Shown here piece after piece: positions 38,401 through 47,211 of a DNA stretch of 64,000 nucleotides. Below the pieces are notes generated by a model. It saw only the letters and a list, made by a program, of their open reading frames with translations. It did no database searches and was not told the origin of the DNA. Both the position numbers and the translations under genes were made by a program. Position 1 is the stretch's first letter. Each line of letters opens with the position of its first letter. Source of the DNA: Paenibacillus shirakamiensis (GTDB lineage Bacteria > Bacillota > Bacilli > Paenibacillales > Paenibacillaceae); contig NZ_JAGGLD010000002.1 in NCBI RefSeq assembly GCF_017874255.1, positions 372,001-436,000 of the forward strand, read 5' to 3'.

Positions 38401-41400
38401 GTCAGGGATAGTTGTTGGTATAAGAACAGCCGAGTTATTAGCTACGCTTCCTAAAAAGTTACTACCATTTCCCCAGCTTTTTACTGTTCCATCTTCTAAT
38501 AAAGCAAAGGTACCTGTACCATTAGATATTATTTGCTTGACGCCAGTAAGTCCTGGTACTAACGTAGGCACTAATCTGTCTATTTTATCTCCTGTGCCCA
38601 GTTGTCCATAGGAGTTATCCCCCCAGCTTTTTACTGTTCCGTTACTTAGTAAAGCTACACTGTAATTGATACCCGTAGCTACTTGTTTGGTTGTACCAAG
38701 TCCAGCAATATTCTTAGGACTACTTTGATCTACTAAGTTACCTATGCCTAATTGTCCTTTATTATTGGCTCCCCAACTTTGTACAGTTCCATCTTCTAAG
38801 AGCGCAAGTATGTATCTTCTACCTGCTGCTAATTGCTTAGTTTTACCAAAGTAAACACTATCAGGTTCTAATCGATTCGACTTGTTGTTTGAATCTAGTA
38901 AGCCATCCGTGTTCATACCCCAGCCCATCACTGTTCCATCTAGCATCAGGGCTAGTGAATAGTGGTCCCCTGCTATAAGCTGTTTAATTCTCCTAAGATC
39001 ATCACCTAGGAAATTGAATACACTGGGAGAAGTACCATTACCTAATTGACCATAAAAATTCTGTCCCCAAGTATATGCTTTAGCATCTTCAGAAAGAGCA
39101 AGTGAAAATGAATCCCCTGCGGTCAGTTGTTTCACTCCCGTAAGATCTTTAATTACTGAAGGAATTGTCTGTAACTGCACGTAAGAAGTTCCTAAACCCA
39201 ATTGATTATGGTCATTGTAACCCCAACTCATTAAAGATCCATCTTCCTTAAGAGCGTAGCTACTGTACATTCCGGCTGCTAGCATTCTCACATTCTGAAG
39301 AAAATAAAGAGTCTCAGGTGAACCCATATTATCATTCCTTATATTCCCACTCCCTACCTGGCCATAAGAATTATCTCCCCATCCTTTTATCGTTCCATCA
39401 TTCAGAGTGGCAAATGCATGTGATCCCCCAGCAACTATTTGCTTTACCCCACTAAGATAGGGAATAACAGTGGGTACTTTTATGATTGAACCTATGTTAT
39501 TCGCACCCAATTGACCACTACTGTTAGATCCCCAACCTTTCACTGTACCATCTTCCATTAGCGCCAATGTATAATAACCTGAAGCTGCAATTTGTTTTAC
39601 TCCACTAAGTCCCGCAATAGTAACTGGAGCATTCCTTCCTGTCGTATCTGATAGACCTAACTGACCATTTTCATTACTTCCCCAACTTTTAACGGTGCCA
39701 TCTTCCATTAATGCAAGCGAGTGATATATCCCTGTTGCTACTTGTTTGACTCCAACAAGATTTGGGATAATCGTTGGTGAGCTTCTATAACTACTATTAT
39801 TTGAATTCAGTCCTAAAGCTAGACTATTACCGCCCCAACTTTTTACAGTGCCATCTTGAAGAAGAGCTAAAGTATGCGTTTCGCCCGTAGCCAGTTGTTT
39901 AACATTAACTAGATTAGGAACTAGGGAAGGAATTAATTTATTAGTTAGGTCTCCTGTACCAAGTTCCCCAAATCTATTTCCTCCCCACCCTTTTACCGTT
40001 CCATTCTCCAGTAGTGCAAGTGCGAAATCCTGACCTGATGCTAATTGCTTCAAATCAGTAATATTAGGTACAACAGTTGGATTGATTCGATCTTCTGTAT
40101 CTCCTGTACCTAATTCACCACTTGAATTATCTCCCCAGACTCTAAGAACTCCATTCATATAAAAATATGTTGAAAAGGATTCCTCTCCTCTAGAAGCCAC
40201 AATAAAATCGTTATTAACAGCATCGATTTGAATAGAAACTTTAGCCACCTTTATATTTGGATTATCAACAGGTGTAACTCTCGTAGACGTATCTCCCATA
40301 CCTAACTGATAATTACCGTTATAGCCCATGACACGAACTGTATAATTATCGCGAACAATAAAACCAAAATACATCCCGGCAACGATCATGGCTACATTAT
40401 TCTCACTTGCTAGTAACGTGGGTGTAGTCCGATTGGTGGAATCCCCAAGACCCAACTGTCCATTATTGTTATATCCCCAACTCTTTGTTGTACCATCGGA
40501 AAATATGGCATACGAAGAGTAGGTACCTGCAACGACTTGATCTACATTTGTGATGGACTGCACAAGCATCGGTATATTTGAGACTGTAGTTGTCCCCAGT
40601 CCTAATTCTCCATAAGAATTAGAGCCCCAAGCCTTGACTGTCCCATCTGATAATAAAGCAAGCACGTGAGCGTATCCTGCAGCGATTTGTCTTATATTTG
40701 TCAAATTAGGTACCAGTGTTGGAATAGTAACCGTAGTGGAATTGCCTAAGCCCAGTTGACCAGATCCATTGTACCCCCAACTTTTAACTGTCCCGTCATT
40801 CAATAAGGCCATCATATAATTCGGACCTACTGAAATCTGGCTGACATTGGATAAGTTCGGTATCAGAGTAGGGACTGTCGCATTTGCTGTTGTTCCGTTA
40901 CCTAGTTGACCGTAACTGTTGTAGCCCCAGCTTTTAACCGTACCATCCTTTAATACAGCAGCAGCAAAGTACTGGCCTGCAGCTATTTGCTTGACATTGA
41001 TTAGATTCGGAACCACCGTGGGTACATTTCTACTAGCCGTGTCTGCGAGGCCAAGTCCATAATAAGAATTGTAGCCCCAAGCTTTGACAGAGCCATCCTT
41101 TAAAAGGGCAAAAGCACTATTACTTCCTGCAGCTAGTTGTTTTACATCCGTGAGTCCCGTAATTTCAGTCGGAACCGTAGCTTGTGTTGTTGAACCTAGA
41201 CCTAGCTCCCCGTTGCTGCCGTATCCCGTAGCTTTTACTTTTCCATCTACCGTCAGAAATAAAGCAAAATTATTACCCGCTGCGACATTTATTTGTTGCA
41301 TGCTGGTATCGATTGCCGCGTGAACCTCATCCATAGGCAATACATTTATCATGGCCTGACTTATCAGCAGTACAGCTAACAATATTTTGGTTAATTTGTG

Positions 41401-41406
41401 TACCAT
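35410..41406 (-). CDS. Secreted RCC1-repeat, FN3 and cohesin-like companion protein
   Basis: A 1998-residue secreted protein. After a signal peptide (about 1-31), roughly 21 RCC1-type repeats fill residues 35-1110; the unit is near KSWGSNSYGQLGLG plus VKQIAAG-x-HSLAL-x-DGTV. About 50 residues each, 21 units could make three seven-bladed propellers. A beta-rich stretch follows, then six clear fibronectin III domains (about 1370-1865) and a cohesin-like end with VNYDSNALTVVDLS. It sits 9 bp before the RHS toxin in one operon, so it is likely a surface companion or adhesin. AAGGGAGAG precedes the ATG. Confidence 0.88.
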   Translation of the reverse strand: MVHKLTKILLAVLLISQAMINVLPMDEVHAAIDTSMQQINVAAGNNFALFLTVDGKVKATGYGSNGELGLGSTTQATVPTEITGLTDVKQLAAGSNSAFALLKDGSVKAWGYNSYYGLGLADTASRNVPTVVPNLINVKQIAAGQYFAAAVLKDGTVKSWGYNSYGQLGNGTTANATVPTLIPNLSNVSQISVGPNYMMALLNDGTVKSWGYNGSGQLGLGNSTTVTIPTLVPNLTNIRQIAAGYAHVLALLSDGTVKAWGSNSYGELGLGTTTVSNIPMLVQSITNVDQVVAGTYSSYAIFSDGTTKSWGYNNNGQLGLGDSTNRTTPTLLASENNVAMIVAGMYFGFIVRDNYTVRVMGYNGNYQLGMGDTSTRVTPVDNPNIKVAKVSIQIDAVNNDFIVASRGEESFSTYFYMNGVLRVWGDNSSGELGTGDTEDRINPTVVPNITDLKQLASGQDFALALLENGTVKGWGGNRFGELGTGDLTNKLIPSLVPNLVNVKQLATGETHTLALLQDGTVKSWGGNSLALGLNSNNSSYRSSPTIIPNLVGVKQVATGIYHSLALMEDGTVKSWGSNENGQLGLSDTTGRNAPVTIAGLSGVKQIAASGYYTLALMEDGTVKGWGSNSSGQLGANNIGSIIKVPTVIPYLSGVKQIVAGGSHAFATLNDGTIKGWGDNSYGQVGSGNIRNDNMGSPETLYFLQNVRMLAAGMYSSYALKEDGSLMSWGYNDHNQLGLGTSYVQLQTIPSVIKDLTGVKQLTAGDSFSLALSEDAKAYTWGQNFYGQLGNGTSPSVFNFLGDDLRRIKQLIAGDHYSLALMLDGTVMGWGMNTDGLLDSNNKSNRLEPDSVYFGKTKQLAAGRRYILALLEDGTVQSWGANNKGQLGIGNLVDQSSPKNIAGLGTTKQVATGINYSVALLSNGTVKSWGDNSYGQLGTGDKIDRLVPTLVPGLTGVKQIISNGTGTFALLEDGTVKSWGNGSNFLGSVANNSAVLIPTTIPDLKGVKILSAGAKYADRGYVEALMEDGTVKSWGSNSYGQLGMGNTKDIKTPTINPFLKGVTQLAAGYTHSLALMEDGSVKSWGSNDYGEIAQLGGNQFLPVAAFQEQPFLPRVKLSGPMNTLVTVKYFLDNEAQSREEKNIKLSGDTDIVTFNSLKKDNLTKGNHTIRYEVSDGIQMNQVLGNFSMNDVPIQYTLSTVSTSNDIKASVIFNGNAGPYRFSINDKTTGWSYSPSYNSKISSLTPNKKYIVKFEVQDSLGNITTENRDAYTLAADPALALSGTTPTTASFNISDTNPSNTQYQLTTGNSTVDASGNLSTSPVWITLTNKKITVKGLTSGKSYKFQIKARNQEGIETASPTSIQVGPPAKLPVQPQNVKGSVTSNSAKLSWNAVQDATEYEIEVNSGQVISNGSSLVYSANSLASNTVYTYRVRAVNNGIKGPWSTAVVVRTLLPLPTLPGNINAIPTSKTVSLQWNDVLEAMTYEVEWDGQLRQTSKSTQFKAGGLVPGSQHTYRIRALNSGGASPWSQRYTVMTLTTLPTIPTELKADAEEKKVRLSWKPIEDASYYEIEADGIVVIKNSMSNASEIAGLEPGSTHQYRVRGVNEVGSGDWSSPISCTTFFMSTPSKITDNVQDVSIELNWSPVLAAVGYDVEVDGQIRSIIGSTYKQEGLTPETTHVYRIRAKGVAGISGWSLPITLTTLPLKPIPPTHVNAVAGKDYVTVTWEKVQGAQGYDVELDGQVVVNNFEDTTYRDILLDSFTPHTYRVRATTDAVQGDWSKMVTLATLPDFPAAPQNIQLSSSGSIVNVTWDADPTAQGYDIEVDGKVEDMGMHTSYQHRRIAKGSEHKYRIRTRNAAGNGDWTGLIVNNTMTAKLTKKQTVDLGLTASDVTDFSRYTLMVNYDSNALTVVDLSMITGTPELSTGKIAGTDITVTAFKPGQIVFTTDKVVNIGESWTGVLNSIKFRANVSGGSSLTYTVIQKAEPKIFTDSLSYVRPMEF

Positions 41407-41608
41407 ATAATAGACTCTCCCTTTACAATAGATAAAATAATTACATTATTTAAATCATTATCCTCCTTCTTTATGCATGTCTTTTTACTCATTATTAGGA
41501 AAAATATACTACGCGAGAATCATCATACTCTTCCGTTATATAGGTATCAATGACTACTTTTGTGTTATTTTGTCGAAATGCGTAAAACTTATTGCAATTC
41601 ATAACGAT

Positions 41609-41622
41609 TTGTGTTAACACAA
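41609..41622. promoter_or_regulatory. 14-bp perfect palindrome upstream of the RCC1 operon
   Basis: TTGTGTTAACACAA lies about 200 bp before the RCC1 start, between it and the MFS terminator. It could be a repressor site for the toxin operon, but no regulator can be tied to it. Confidence 0.3.
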
Positions 41623-41642
41623 TGTAAAAACTGTTTTAAACG

Positions 41643-41671
41643 AAAAAAAAGCACCCGCCTCAGCGAATGCT
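41643..41671 (-). terminator. Terminator after the MFS transporter gene
   Basis: On the minus strand AGCATTCGC pairs with GCGGGTGCT, followed by eight Ts. Confidence 0.85.
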
Positions 41672-41700
41672 TCCTTCTCAAACCTACTCTAAATATTAAG

Positions 41701-42900
41701 CTATCCCTTCTCTCTTCCCAACCAATAACTCAGCACTGCTCCCCCTACTCCGCAAAGCGCGAGTAAAGATGCTACAAGCGGCACATAAGCTAAATCTACA
41801 TACGTAATGACCAGCCCACCTAGGAAAGCACCTCCGGCATTGCCTAGATTGAGGGCCGAATGGCTTGAAGTCGAAGCCAAAAGGGGCGCTTCATGGGCTA
41901 GGTTCATGATGCGTACTTGCACACCCGGCATAATCCCAAAGGCAGCAACACCCCAGAGGAATACAGCTACCACGGCCGTATAGGGATTAGGCAAAGCTAC
42001 GGTCAGCAAGCTCAACAACACCGCAATAACCGTAAAATTTATAATGAGGGAAGGCATCAGTTTCCAATCGGCTAATCTTCCTCCGAGTAGGTTCCCAAGG
42101 GTTACACCCACCCCGAACAAGACCAGAATACAAGTGACTTCATGCTCCGCAAATCCACTGATTTGCTCAAGTGAAGGCGTAATATACGTGAACATTGCGA
42201 ACAAGCTGGCACAGCCAAAAGCTCCTGTTAACAGCATTAACAGCACCTGAGGTTGGAGTACCCCTTTTAACTCTTGAGCAAGACTCACTTCTTCTTTTTG
42301 CTGAATAGCTGGAATGAATAAGACAATGCCCACTAGGGATATAAGCCCAAGAATAGTGATAGCTCCGAAAGATGCGCGCCATCCCAGTTGCTGACCAATA
42401 AATGTTCCAAAAGGGACACCAATGATGTTAGATATCGTTAGTCCCGCTAATACCATAGATACCGCTCCGGCACGCCGATCTGGCCGAACGAGTCCCGCTG
42501 CCATCAGGGAGCCTACCCCAAGAAAAGTACCATGCGCAAAGGCCGTGACCACGCGGGCACCGATGAGCAGTCCGTACGTAGGCGCTACAGCTGAAAAGGC
42601 ATTTCCAGCGATAAAGATAGCCATGAGGAAGATAAGCAGTTTTTTTTGAGGCATCTTTCTAGTCAAAATGGTCAGCAAAGGCGCCCCTACAGCTACCCCA
42701 AGCGCATAGCTAGAAATAAGTTGTCCTGCCTGTGATATGGATACATTCAGATCCTCCGCCACGTTAGGCAGGAGTCCCATAATAATAAACTCCGTCATCC
42801 CAATGGCAAAAGCCCCAAGTGTCAGGCACAGCAATGATAACGGAAAGCGTCCTTTTCCTTCGGGGATGTTCTGACTGATCCCTGATGTTGCAGCATTCAT
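41701..42900 (-). CDS. MFS transporter (DHA1/AraJ-like efflux)
   Basis: A 399-residue, twelve-helix major facilitator. GAFAIGMTEFIIMGLLP is the typical opening of AraJ/chloramphenicol-type DHA1 exporters, and SRGF-less loops PDRRAGAVSM and LGRE lie between helices. Substrate unknown; sugar or drug efflux is likely. The ATG at 42900 follows AAAGGAGAC; reading from 42966 has no ribosome site. Confidence 0.85.
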   Translation of the reverse strand: MNAATSGISQNIPEGKGRFPLSLLCLTLGAFAIGMTEFIIMGLLPNVAEDLNVSISQAGQLISSYALGVAVGAPLLTILTRKMPQKKLLIFLMAIFIAGNAFSAVAPTYGLLIGARVVTAFAHGTFLGVGSLMAAGLVRPDRRAGAVSMVLAGLTISNIIGVPFGTFIGQQLGWRASFGAITILGLISLVGIVLFIPAIQQKEEVSLAQELKGVLQPQVLLMLLTGAFGCASLFAMFTYITPSLEQISGFAEHEVTCILVLFGVGVTLGNLLGGRLADWKLMPSLIINFTVIAVLLSLLTVALPNPYTAVVAVFLWGVAAFGIMPGVQVRIMNLAHEAPLLASTSSHSALNLGNAGGAFLGGLVITYVDLAYVPLVASLLALCGVGGAVLSYWLGREKG

Positions 42901-43154
42901 GAATGTTGTCTCCTTTTGTGAACCATCCTGTATGTCTATTTCGTATAGATTTTCTATATTTAGCATAACAGTTCCGTCAAGATATGATCCTCATATTTAC
43001 TAGAGCCCATCCTTATAAATCCTTATATCTTACTCAATCCCATCAGTAGACTTTCTCCTTCTGTATTTAACATAAAGCTTACGCAAACCATGAATTCATT
43101 TGACACGTTCCCCCTATGCTGTAGACAAAACATGATGAAGGGGAGGGCTCTTGT

Positions 43155-44123
43155 GTGCCGAGTATTTGGATGCATATTGAGTATGGCAGGCAGCTAGCCG
43201 AGGAATTCAAGTATGATCTGCCCTTTGGAGGTTCAGCTCTCGAATTCAAGCGACTTTATCAGCTCGGATGCCAAGGACCAGACTTTTTGTTATACCATCG
43301 GTTCATGGTCAAGCAAGGCGGCTGTATGGTCGAGTTGGGGAATCTTATGCATAACGAACACTGTGGACCCTTTCTTCTATCTTGCTTTCAACAGACGCTT
43401 ACCCTTCCTCCATGGCAAAAAGATGCCGCCCTCGTCTATTTCCTCGGGTTCCTCACCCATCACTTGCTAGATCGAACGCTTCATCCTTATGTGAACTGGA
43501 AAGCCGGATACCGGGGTTATAACCACCAGCGATTCGAGATTGCTATGGATACGCTAGTCATGCATAAGCTTTGTAATCTGCACACGTGGCAGGTTCCCGT
43601 ATGGAAAGAAGTCGATGCTGGCTCGGAGCTACCTCCATTCATTGTTAGTATACTGAACCATTCCGCCAAAACATGGTACTCAGCAGCCGCTCCTTCTACC
43701 CCTACCTCTTGGCAGGTAGCCTACCGTGACATGCTCCTCGCACACAAAATACTGTTCGATCCAGCAGGTTGGAAGAACCGCTTAAGTCTAGGCTACGCCT
43801 CCTCATTCTTTTCCAAAGCAATATCGGCTGAAGAGCTTCAGCTCGATTACCTCAATGAACAGCACAAACCTTGGCGACACTCTGCTGCCTATACGGAAGT
43901 GAGTACCGACAGTGTATGGGATCTTTGGGATCAGGCTATCATGGAAGGCCGCCTTGTTCTCCACGCCCTGACTGAATGGCTCGCGGCGGATGAAGAGAAT
44001 GCAGAGTACAAACAATTTATTTTCACACACATCTTAGGGAACCGCTCGTATGATACGGGAAAAGACTGCAAAGATCAGCTTCGAAATCTGTATGCGGAGC
44101 CGATTTGGTCTGTGGGGAGTTAG
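43155..44123 (+). CDS. Zinc-dependent phospholipase C family protein
   Basis: A 322-residue protein of the zinc-dependent phospholipase C/S1-P1 nuclease-like family. Seen: an N-terminal HIEYGRQLA, GCQGPDFLLYHR, MHNEHCGPF and FLGFLTHHLLDRTLHPY, which supply the His and Asp zinc ligands. There is no signal peptide, as usual for this Firmicute branch, so the protein is probably cytoplasmic and its substrate is uncertain. GTG start after GGGGAGGG. Confidence 0.8.
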   Translation: MPSIWMHIEYGRQLAEEFKYDLPFGGSALEFKRLYQLGCQGPDFLLYHRFMVKQGGCMVELGNLMHNEHCGPFLLSCFQQTLTLPPWQKDAALVYFLGFLTHHLLDRTLHPYVNWKAGYRGYNHQRFEIAMDTLVMHKLCNLHTWQVPVWKEVDAGSELPPFIVSILNHSAKTWYSAAAPSTPTSWQVAYRDMLLAHKILFDPAGWKNRLSLGYASSFFSKAISAEELQLDYLNEQHKPWRHSAAYTEVSTDSVWDLWDQAIMEGRLVLHALTEWLAADEENAEYKQFIFTHILGNRSYDTGKDCKDQLRNLYAEPIWSVGS

Positions 44124-44342
44124 CTGGAGTCTCCCAGGTGCGGGTGAATTCAGCTTGTTTTTGCTTTGTTGCACCGCAATTGCTACACCTCATTTGTGGC
44201 ACCGCATTGAAATTTCAAATTTTTCTAAGCGTTCATTAGACTCTTCTGCGAAGATGTTAAGTAGCTTGTCCGTGCTAAGCGGACAGCATAAACAATAAAT
44301 GCTGTGGAAATTGAAAATATACGTAACAGCCCAACAAAATAC

Positions 44343-44378
44343 AAAAAAAGCCCCTTTTGTATGAATAGGGGTCTTTTC
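44343..44378. terminator. Hairpin between the phospholipase-like gene and the orphan immunity array
   Basis: CCCC (44351) pairs with GGGG (44368), extended by TTT/AAT-type pairs; a run of seven Ts follows on the minus strand and TCTTTTCT on the plus strand, so it may serve both converging sides. Confidence 0.6.
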
Positions 44379-44421
44379 TAACGAATGATATCAAGTTAGA
44401 TCGCATGATTAGGTTTCGATT

Positions 44422-44679
44422 TTATTCAGCAATTTCGACTCCTTCTAGTTCCTCATCCCGCGTCGGACTGTCTACAATTCGATTAATTTCCGGCCTCAGC
44501 TTGTTTGAATCATTCTTAGGCATCTTACTCACTAGTTCAGTTAGCATGAAATATTTGAGGAGTCCGAATTCAAGAAACGTATTAAGCTTAGCCATTTTTT
44601 CCCCTTCAAAATTAATGTCCATACAAAGGCCTAACTCAATAATCTCGTGTAGTAAAGGACAATAATAGTCCTCTTTCAT
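44422..44679 (-). CDS. Small immunity-type protein, unknown
   Basis: An 85-residue protein beginning MKEDYYCPLLHEIIELGLCM, with no recognised fold. Acidic, like many immunity proteins, and the outermost member of the minus-strand array of small AT-rich genes. GGGGGG lies about 13 nt before the ATG; an in-frame start at 44700 is possible. Function inferred only from the neighbourhood. Confidence 0.55.
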   Translation of the reverse strand: MKEDYYCPLLHEIIELGLCMDINFEGEKMAKLNTFLEFGLLKYFMLTELVSKMPKNDSNKLRPEINRIVDSPTRDEELEGVEIAE

Positions 44680-44741
44680 GTTTATTTTAGAGCCCCCCAT
44701 TTTAGTTTCAATACTTTTATTAAATCTGTTCTATTAATAAA

Positions 44742-45245
44742 TTATTTTCCAATTGCTTGTTCTACATCAACTAGAAAATAAGAATCCCATTTCTCTCTAT
44801 ACGGATATATAAAATTCTTCCAATAATCTCGTTCATTCCAATTTTGTAGTACTATAATTTCTGGTAAGCAATGAATCGCATCTATTAAATCGTATGCCTG
44901 CTGATACTTATTTAACAGAATTAAGTCTTTTATCTCCTCTATAACTAAATTAACAATTTGGAGATACTGGTACATTCTATTCCTTTGATTAATAGATATG
45001 ATACCCTTAGAATTAATAGGATATTGATGTTCAATATTTAGCATATTTTTCTCTTCTAGACATAGTGCTTCCTCTATTAATTGATCTAAAGCCTCCCTTC
45101 TCCCTAACATGAATTGAACAGATTTCCTTTGTATCAGGTTAAGAATAGACAAAATATATTCTCCATTAGTTTCACTCATCTTGTATCGAGAAAGGATAAG
45201 CAATTTATTAACAATTAGCAGGAAATTTACTAAATCATTTCTCAT
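44742..45245 (-). CDS. Immunity-type protein, unknown
   Basis: A 167-residue helical, cytoplasmic protein (MRNDLVNFLLIVNKLLILSR at the start). I do not recognise the family. AGGAGATTGAAGA precedes the ATG, so it is a real gene. Placed at the end of the orphan immunity array. Confidence 0.65.
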   Translation of the reverse strand: MRNDLVNFLLIVNKLLILSRYKMSETNGEYILSILNLIQRKSVQFMLGRREALDQLIEEALCLEEKNMLNIEHQYPINSKGIISINQRNRMYQYLQIVNLVIEEIKDLILLNKYQQAYDLIDAIHCLPEIIVLQNWNERDYWKNFIYPYREKWDSYFLVDVEQAIGK

Positions 45246-45349
45246 TCTTCAATCTCCTACTAATCAATTTCTTCTGATATGATCCTTAACATAGTTAGCC
45301 ACAACTTAGTTACTGGCAATTGATTCGAAAAAAAGAGTTGTTATTTCTC

Positions 45350-45480
45350 AAGTGATGAAAGCCATTGATTTAATATACTTTCTTCCATCTCAAACATCCA
45401 TAACAAATCTTATTGCCCATATACATATGAACTACATAAATTAACATGTATGGTTTGAGGATGAATTTCCAGACGATTAG
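45350..45480 (-). pseudogene. Remnant of the 51.3-kb immunity-gene family (third copy)
   Basis: The minus strand holds EIHPQTIHVNLCSSYVYGQ, followed after a frame break by more coding. It aligns with DLYSPTILYNLCISYADGR in the gene at 51280-51859. DNA identity is visible by eye around CATATGAA-x-TACA. A C-terminal scrap only. Confidence 0.6.
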
Positions 45481-45548
45481 AACACTAATAATTACAAGCA
45501 TGTTTCGGTTATCTCTTCAGCTTAAATCAACACGCTTCAGTTGGTTAC

Positions 45549-45893
45549 TTATTTGTTAAATGGTAATTCAAACATTTCCAAATCATTTTCAACAACTTTC
45601 ATTATACTGGCGACTACCACATACCGTATCTCATTTGATAACAGGACAATGATATTCTCAGGCTTTACAAGCTTATTGATTCTACGGTTAACATATTGCA
45701 CATCATCATCCTTTGCACCAATAATCCTTATATTTGCGAGGTTTCGAGGTAATTCAACATAAACAACATCAAAAAACATAATGTCAATATTTTTATCATA
45801 TTCATCACTTTTAATGCTTCTAATAAGTAATTCTCCATGACTAATACTATAATGCCAAAATTTAAACATTCTAGTATCCATTGAATTTATCAT
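45549..45893 (-). CDS. Immunity-type protein, unknown
   Basis: A 114-residue protein with alternating strands and helices (YVELPRNLANIRIIGAKDDD in the middle). No family recognised. GAGAGGAG lies before the ATG, and a toxin-tip scrap sits just upstream, so it is probably the orphan immunity gene of that tip. Confidence 0.65.
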   Translation of the reverse strand: MINSMDTRMFKFWHYSISHGELLIRSIKSDEYDKNIDIMFFDVVYVELPRNLANIRIIGAKDDDVQYVNRRINKLVKPENIIVLLSNEIRYVVVASIMKVVENDLEMFELPFNK

Positions 45894-45913
45894 AGTTGAT
45901 TCTTACTCCTCTC

Positions 45914-46062
45914 TCACTTACATGGATTTGAAACTACTTTACCATTCATATACCATGTATTCTATCCCATACTTCAGGAAGTGATTTGATTTGAAGTGGT
46001 TCCCAATCAGTTGCTCCGCTGCTCTCTTGCTGCCCTCGACACAGCTGCCCATGGACTATCTA
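45914..46062 (-). pseudogene. Detached toxin-tip fragment
   Basis: Broken frames give QLCRGQQESSGATDWEPLQ and, after a shift near GATAGAATACA, TWYMNGKVVSNPCK and a stop. The stop is about 20 bp before the start of the 114-residue gene, the spacing seen between RHS toxins and their immunity genes. I read it as a C-terminal toxin scrap with no shell. Toxin type unknown. Confidence 0.5.
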
Positions 46063-46079
46063 TAATGTAAGATTAAATT

Positions 46080-46205
46080 CTATTTAACATTTGGATTATT
46101 TAAACTATTCAACGCTATTGATCTCCAATTTTCACTGTTAGGGAATTCTTCCCAATACCTTGCTCCTTTATTCGCTACACACACATTCAGATCATTCTTA
46201 TATAC
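46080..46205 (-). pseudogene. Fragment of an unknown small protein
   Basis: About 42 codons (FVYKNDLNVCVANKGARYWE at the front, ending in NNPNVK), cut by a stop in front. No start or ribosome site. Probably the C-terminal scrap of an immunity or toxin gene. Confidence 0.45.
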
Positions 46206-46311
46206 GAATCAAAGAAAACTTTTTAGTGGTAGTTGCATCGCTAACAGTTATATCAGATTGAATAATGAATTCATTAGGCACTGGGTGATCAACTGCTGAA
46301 AATACCAAAAG

Positions 46312-46342
46312 AAACCACATGAAGTATTACCCCATGTGGTTA
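46312..46342 (-). terminator. Repeated terminator hairpin, copy 1
   Basis: AACCACATG pairs with CATGTGGTT around an 11-nt loop. The same hairpin occurs three more times downstream. Here it follows the broken gene at 46352-46580. Confidence 0.75.
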
Positions 46343-46351
46343 ATCAAAATT

Positions 46352-46580
46352 TTAATTTATACCTGTTCCTCTAGCAACCAATCCATTCTCATAAAATTCA
46401 AACCTACTTTCTGAATAAATATCTCCTTCATGATAAAACTCAATAACATGCCTCTGATTCGCAAGTATCAAAACTAACTGCAAGCACATCATCCAAAACA
46501 GATATACATTTATCTATATCAGTCTTTATTACAAGTCATGTTGCTTCATCCCACAATACATAAATAGACGAATCATACAT
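46352..46580 (-). pseudogene. Frameshifted immunity gene
   Basis: The minus strand codes for SSIYVLWDEAT, a stop, then IKTDIDKCISVLDDVLAVSF, a frame change, and VIEFYHEGDIYSESRFEFYE to the end GTGIN. One stop and one shift break what looks like a single immunity gene. The EFY-x-E-x-GD pattern recalls beta-sheet immunity proteins. Terminator copy 1 follows. Confidence 0.65.
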
Positions 46581-46607
46581 TTTTCATATAATGTCATATT
46601 ACTTTAC

Positions 46608-46850
46608 CTATTTAATTAAATGTTTAAGTAATGATTTAAATGCATTTTCATCACCTGCAAATGGAATGTAAACTTTAATCGCATTCGCCCCTTTACCGTT
46701 CCTGAAATCTTCCATATATCGAAGTATCTATCACCATTGTCATAGTTTCTACATCTAGCTCCCAATCGCTTACATCATCAAATATAGTACGTTCGTTTCT
46801 TCCTGAGATGTTGAAACTGTTCTTATTCTTTCTTTTAACCACGTCCAGTG
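46608..46850 (-). pseudogene. Two immunity-gene scraps fused at 46712
   Basis: 46608-46712 codes for DFRNGKGANAIKVYIPFAG and ends HLIK, a C-terminal piece of one immunity family. At about 46712 the sequence changes to a copy of 51505-51660 (middle of the other immunity gene), with a deletion near TACGTTCG. The junction marks recombination between cassettes. Confidence 0.65.
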
Positions 46851-46851
46851 T

Positions 46852-47074
46852 AGCCTATATGATATATAAAATTCCGCTGTTTCACAGTTGAATTTGCCAT
46901 TCTAACCATTTCTGAATATTTTTCCTCTTTGATGTAGTATTCACCCTTATATTTAACAATAAAATTTCTGTTTGCGAACCCCGTTTGATACATTGTTATA
47001 TTGTCTGCATCCAAAAATGCAATCTGACATTCCCACGGCATGTAGCGCAAAGAGCCGTTAGTGATATGAATTTA
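46852..47074 (-). pseudogene. Fragment of an unknown protein
   Basis: An open frame reads YMPWECQIAFLDADNITMYQ and on to NFIYHIG, then enters the fused scrap at 46850, so its end is foreign. It starts at the join with the zinc-ribbon scrap. Likely the middle of an immunity gene. No ribosome site. Confidence 0.5.
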
Positions 47075-47205
47075 TTTTTTGGCAATATATAATTATTAAT
47101 ATTTTTCAATTCCCCCATTCAGTGATTCCAAACGTTTTGCTACAGTAGCCAACTGCGGGTCTGTAATATACCTCCACAGCTAGTTCTAGCACTTTTTCAT
47201 CCCAT
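47075..47205 (-). pseudogene. Copy of toxin end and zinc-ribbon start
   Basis: About 100 bp match 52595-52690: the end of the RHS toxin tip (here YCSKTFGITEWGN, there IVAKIFGIKKWGS) and the first codons of the zinc-ribbon gene (INNYILPK). The partial copy stops at 47074. Confidence 0.7.
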
Positions 47206-47211
47206 TTCAGG

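Noticed and set aside
35410..41406. CRISPR-like or satellite DNA suggested by the evenly spaced repeats
   Set aside because: The repeats are protein-level RCC1 units in one long open frame, with diverged DNA.
43090..43130. A sigma-A promoter before the phospholipase-like gene (TTGACA)
   Set aside because: The -35 box is good but no -10 box at the right distance matches well.
44124..44342. A minus-strand small zinc-finger frame (MRCSNCGATK)
   Set aside because: It runs antisense into the phospholipase-like gene and has no proper ribosome site; the CxxC may be chance.
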